Made by a program: the position numbers and the translations under genes. Below the pieces are notes generated by a model, which saw only the letters and a list, made by a program, of their open reading frames with translations, did not search any database and was not told where the DNA came from. This document shows, piece by piece, positions 4,532-5,146 of a stretch of 5,146 nt of DNA (positions are counted from its first letter, which is position 1; the number at the start of each line of letters is the position of its first letter). The stretch lies in assembly GCA_051007175.1 (NCBI GenBank), contig JBPCSL010000133.1:1-5146 (forward strand), in the 5' to 3' direction. This DNA comes from Mxb001 sp051007175. Lineage in GTDB: Bacteria; Actinomycetota; Actinomycetes; S36-B12.

Positions 4532-5146
4532 CGCGCGCGCTCGGGAGCGAAGAAGCGCACGGTGGCGGCCGAGACCGCCTCGGCGACGGTGTCGCGGAAG
4601 CGCGGATCGCTCAGGCGAGCGGCATCCCCGGGGTGGGAGAGGTAGCCGAGCTCGACCCACACGGCCGGCATCTTGGTGATGCGCAGGAGATCCCAGGTGC
4701 GCGCATGGCTGCGGCAGTCGGTGAGGTCGGTGCGCTGGCAGATCTCGTCCTGCAGGATCTCCGCGGCTTCCTGGCCGGGCATCGACCGAGTCCCACCGAG
4801 CGGATTGCCGAAGTAGAAGGTGGCGAGCCCGTTGGCGCCGGGCAGGCTGACGCGCTCGACGTGCAGGGAGAGCACGAGATCGGCGCCCGCGTCGTTGGCG
4901 AACCCGGCCCGCACCCGCTCCTCCACGAGATGGGGCGTCGGTCGGCGCGTGAAGAGCACCTGGGTGCCGAGTGCGGCGAGGCGGCCCTCGATGCGCGAGC
5001 ACACGTCGGCGAGGATGGTCGCCTCGGCGAGCGCGAACTGCTCGTCGGCGTCCGCGCCGCCGGGATCGAGGACGATGACCTTGCCGGCCACGCCACTGCG
5101 CTGCTCCTCGAGCGCCTGGCGCTCGCGAATGCGCGTCGCGTCGCCG
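4528..5146 (-). CDS. Amidase_3-family protein, CwlM-like, probable non-catalytic (partial, C-terminal part)
   Basis: The frame is open from the right edge to TAG at 4528 and gives 205 C-terminal residues of an N-acetylmuramoyl-L-alanine amidase-type domain. A GTG at 5091 could be a start, but the in-frame residues before it (RERQALEEQRSG) look like the usual linker ahead of this domain, so the true start lies outside, probably with peptidoglycan-binding modules. Counting from the edge, VIVLDPGG (23-30) is the first zinc loop, Glu41 the second ligand, SLHVE (93-97) with His95 the third, and WVELGYLSHPGDAARL with Glu165 the catalytic Glu. The loop normally reads DPGHGG; here the His is missing. 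The segment DCRSHARTWDLLR...MPAVWVELGYLS resembles actinobacterial CwlM-type proteins. In Mycobacterium tuberculosis CwlM, a PknB target, activates MurA rather than cutting peptidoglycan. Cys136 and Cys144 may pair. A regulatory role here is an inference. Confidence 0.85.
   Translation of the reverse strand, partial: GDATRIRERQALEEQRSGVAGKVIVLDPGGADADEQFALAEATILADVCSRIEGRLAALGTQVLFTRRPTPHLVEERVRAGFANDAGADLVLSLHVERVSLPGANGLATFYFGNPLGGTRSMPGQEAAEILQDEICQRTDLTDCRSHARTWDLLRITKMPAVWVELGYLSHPGDAARLSDPRFRDTVAEAVSAATVRFFAPERAR

Noticed and set aside
5037..5091. GTG at 5091 as the true start of the amidase-like gene
   Set aside because: The frame continues upstream to the window edge with a plausible charged linker, no Shine-Dalgarno precedes the GTG (CGCAGTGGC), and the domain would start without its usual N-terminal modules.

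Overview
The window is high-GC (roughly 70% by eye) and gene-dense. Its real reading frames show strong G/C third-position bias, Shine-Dalgarno-led starts and one possible leaderless start, so a high-GC Actinomycetota-like bacterium is the best guess. The class cannot be fixed from the sequence; the combination of genes would suit a Thermoleophilia-type or other deep actinobacterial lineage, with low confidence.

Layout from left to right: the 3' end of a + strand gene (1-129, unidentified); a 213-bp convergent gap packed with palindromes (130-342); D-Ala-D-Ala ligase ddl on the - strand (343-1299); a PLP-dependent class I/II aminotransferase on the - strand (1336-2628), 36 bp upstream of ddl and probably co-transcribed with it; a 292-bp divergent region (2629-2920) holding a perfect 36-bp tandem repeat, a 10-bp inverted repeat around a promoter-like TATGCT, and a small membrane-peptide ORF (2803-2892); a secreted TAP-like alpha/beta hydrolase on the + strand (2921-4531); and the C-terminal part of an amidase_3-family protein on the - strand (4528 to the right edge), whose stop codon overlaps the hydrolase stop.

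The - strand genes centre on peptidoglycan. Ddl makes the D-Ala-D-Ala dipeptide for the cell wall. The amidase-like protein resembles the actinobacterial CwlM group and appears to lack the first zinc-binding histidine, so it may be a regulator rather than a hydrolase. The secreted hydrolase sits in reverse orientation between the amidase-like gene and the aminotransferase-ddl pair. In many actinobacteria, genes of these types lie close to parA/parB and the replication origin, but no par gene or origin is visible here.

The most unusual signal is a pair of 47-nt palindromic elements (234-280 and 3044-3090). They share geometry exactly: 14-bp arms and a 19-nt centre. The outer 8 bp are conserved and the inner stem bases differ but stay paired. 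One lies in the convergent gap after ddl. The other lies in frame inside the hydrolase gene, just after the signal peptide, and adds about 16 residues. This resembles in concept the Rickettsia palindromic elements that insert within genes, and is the best candidate here for something undescribed.
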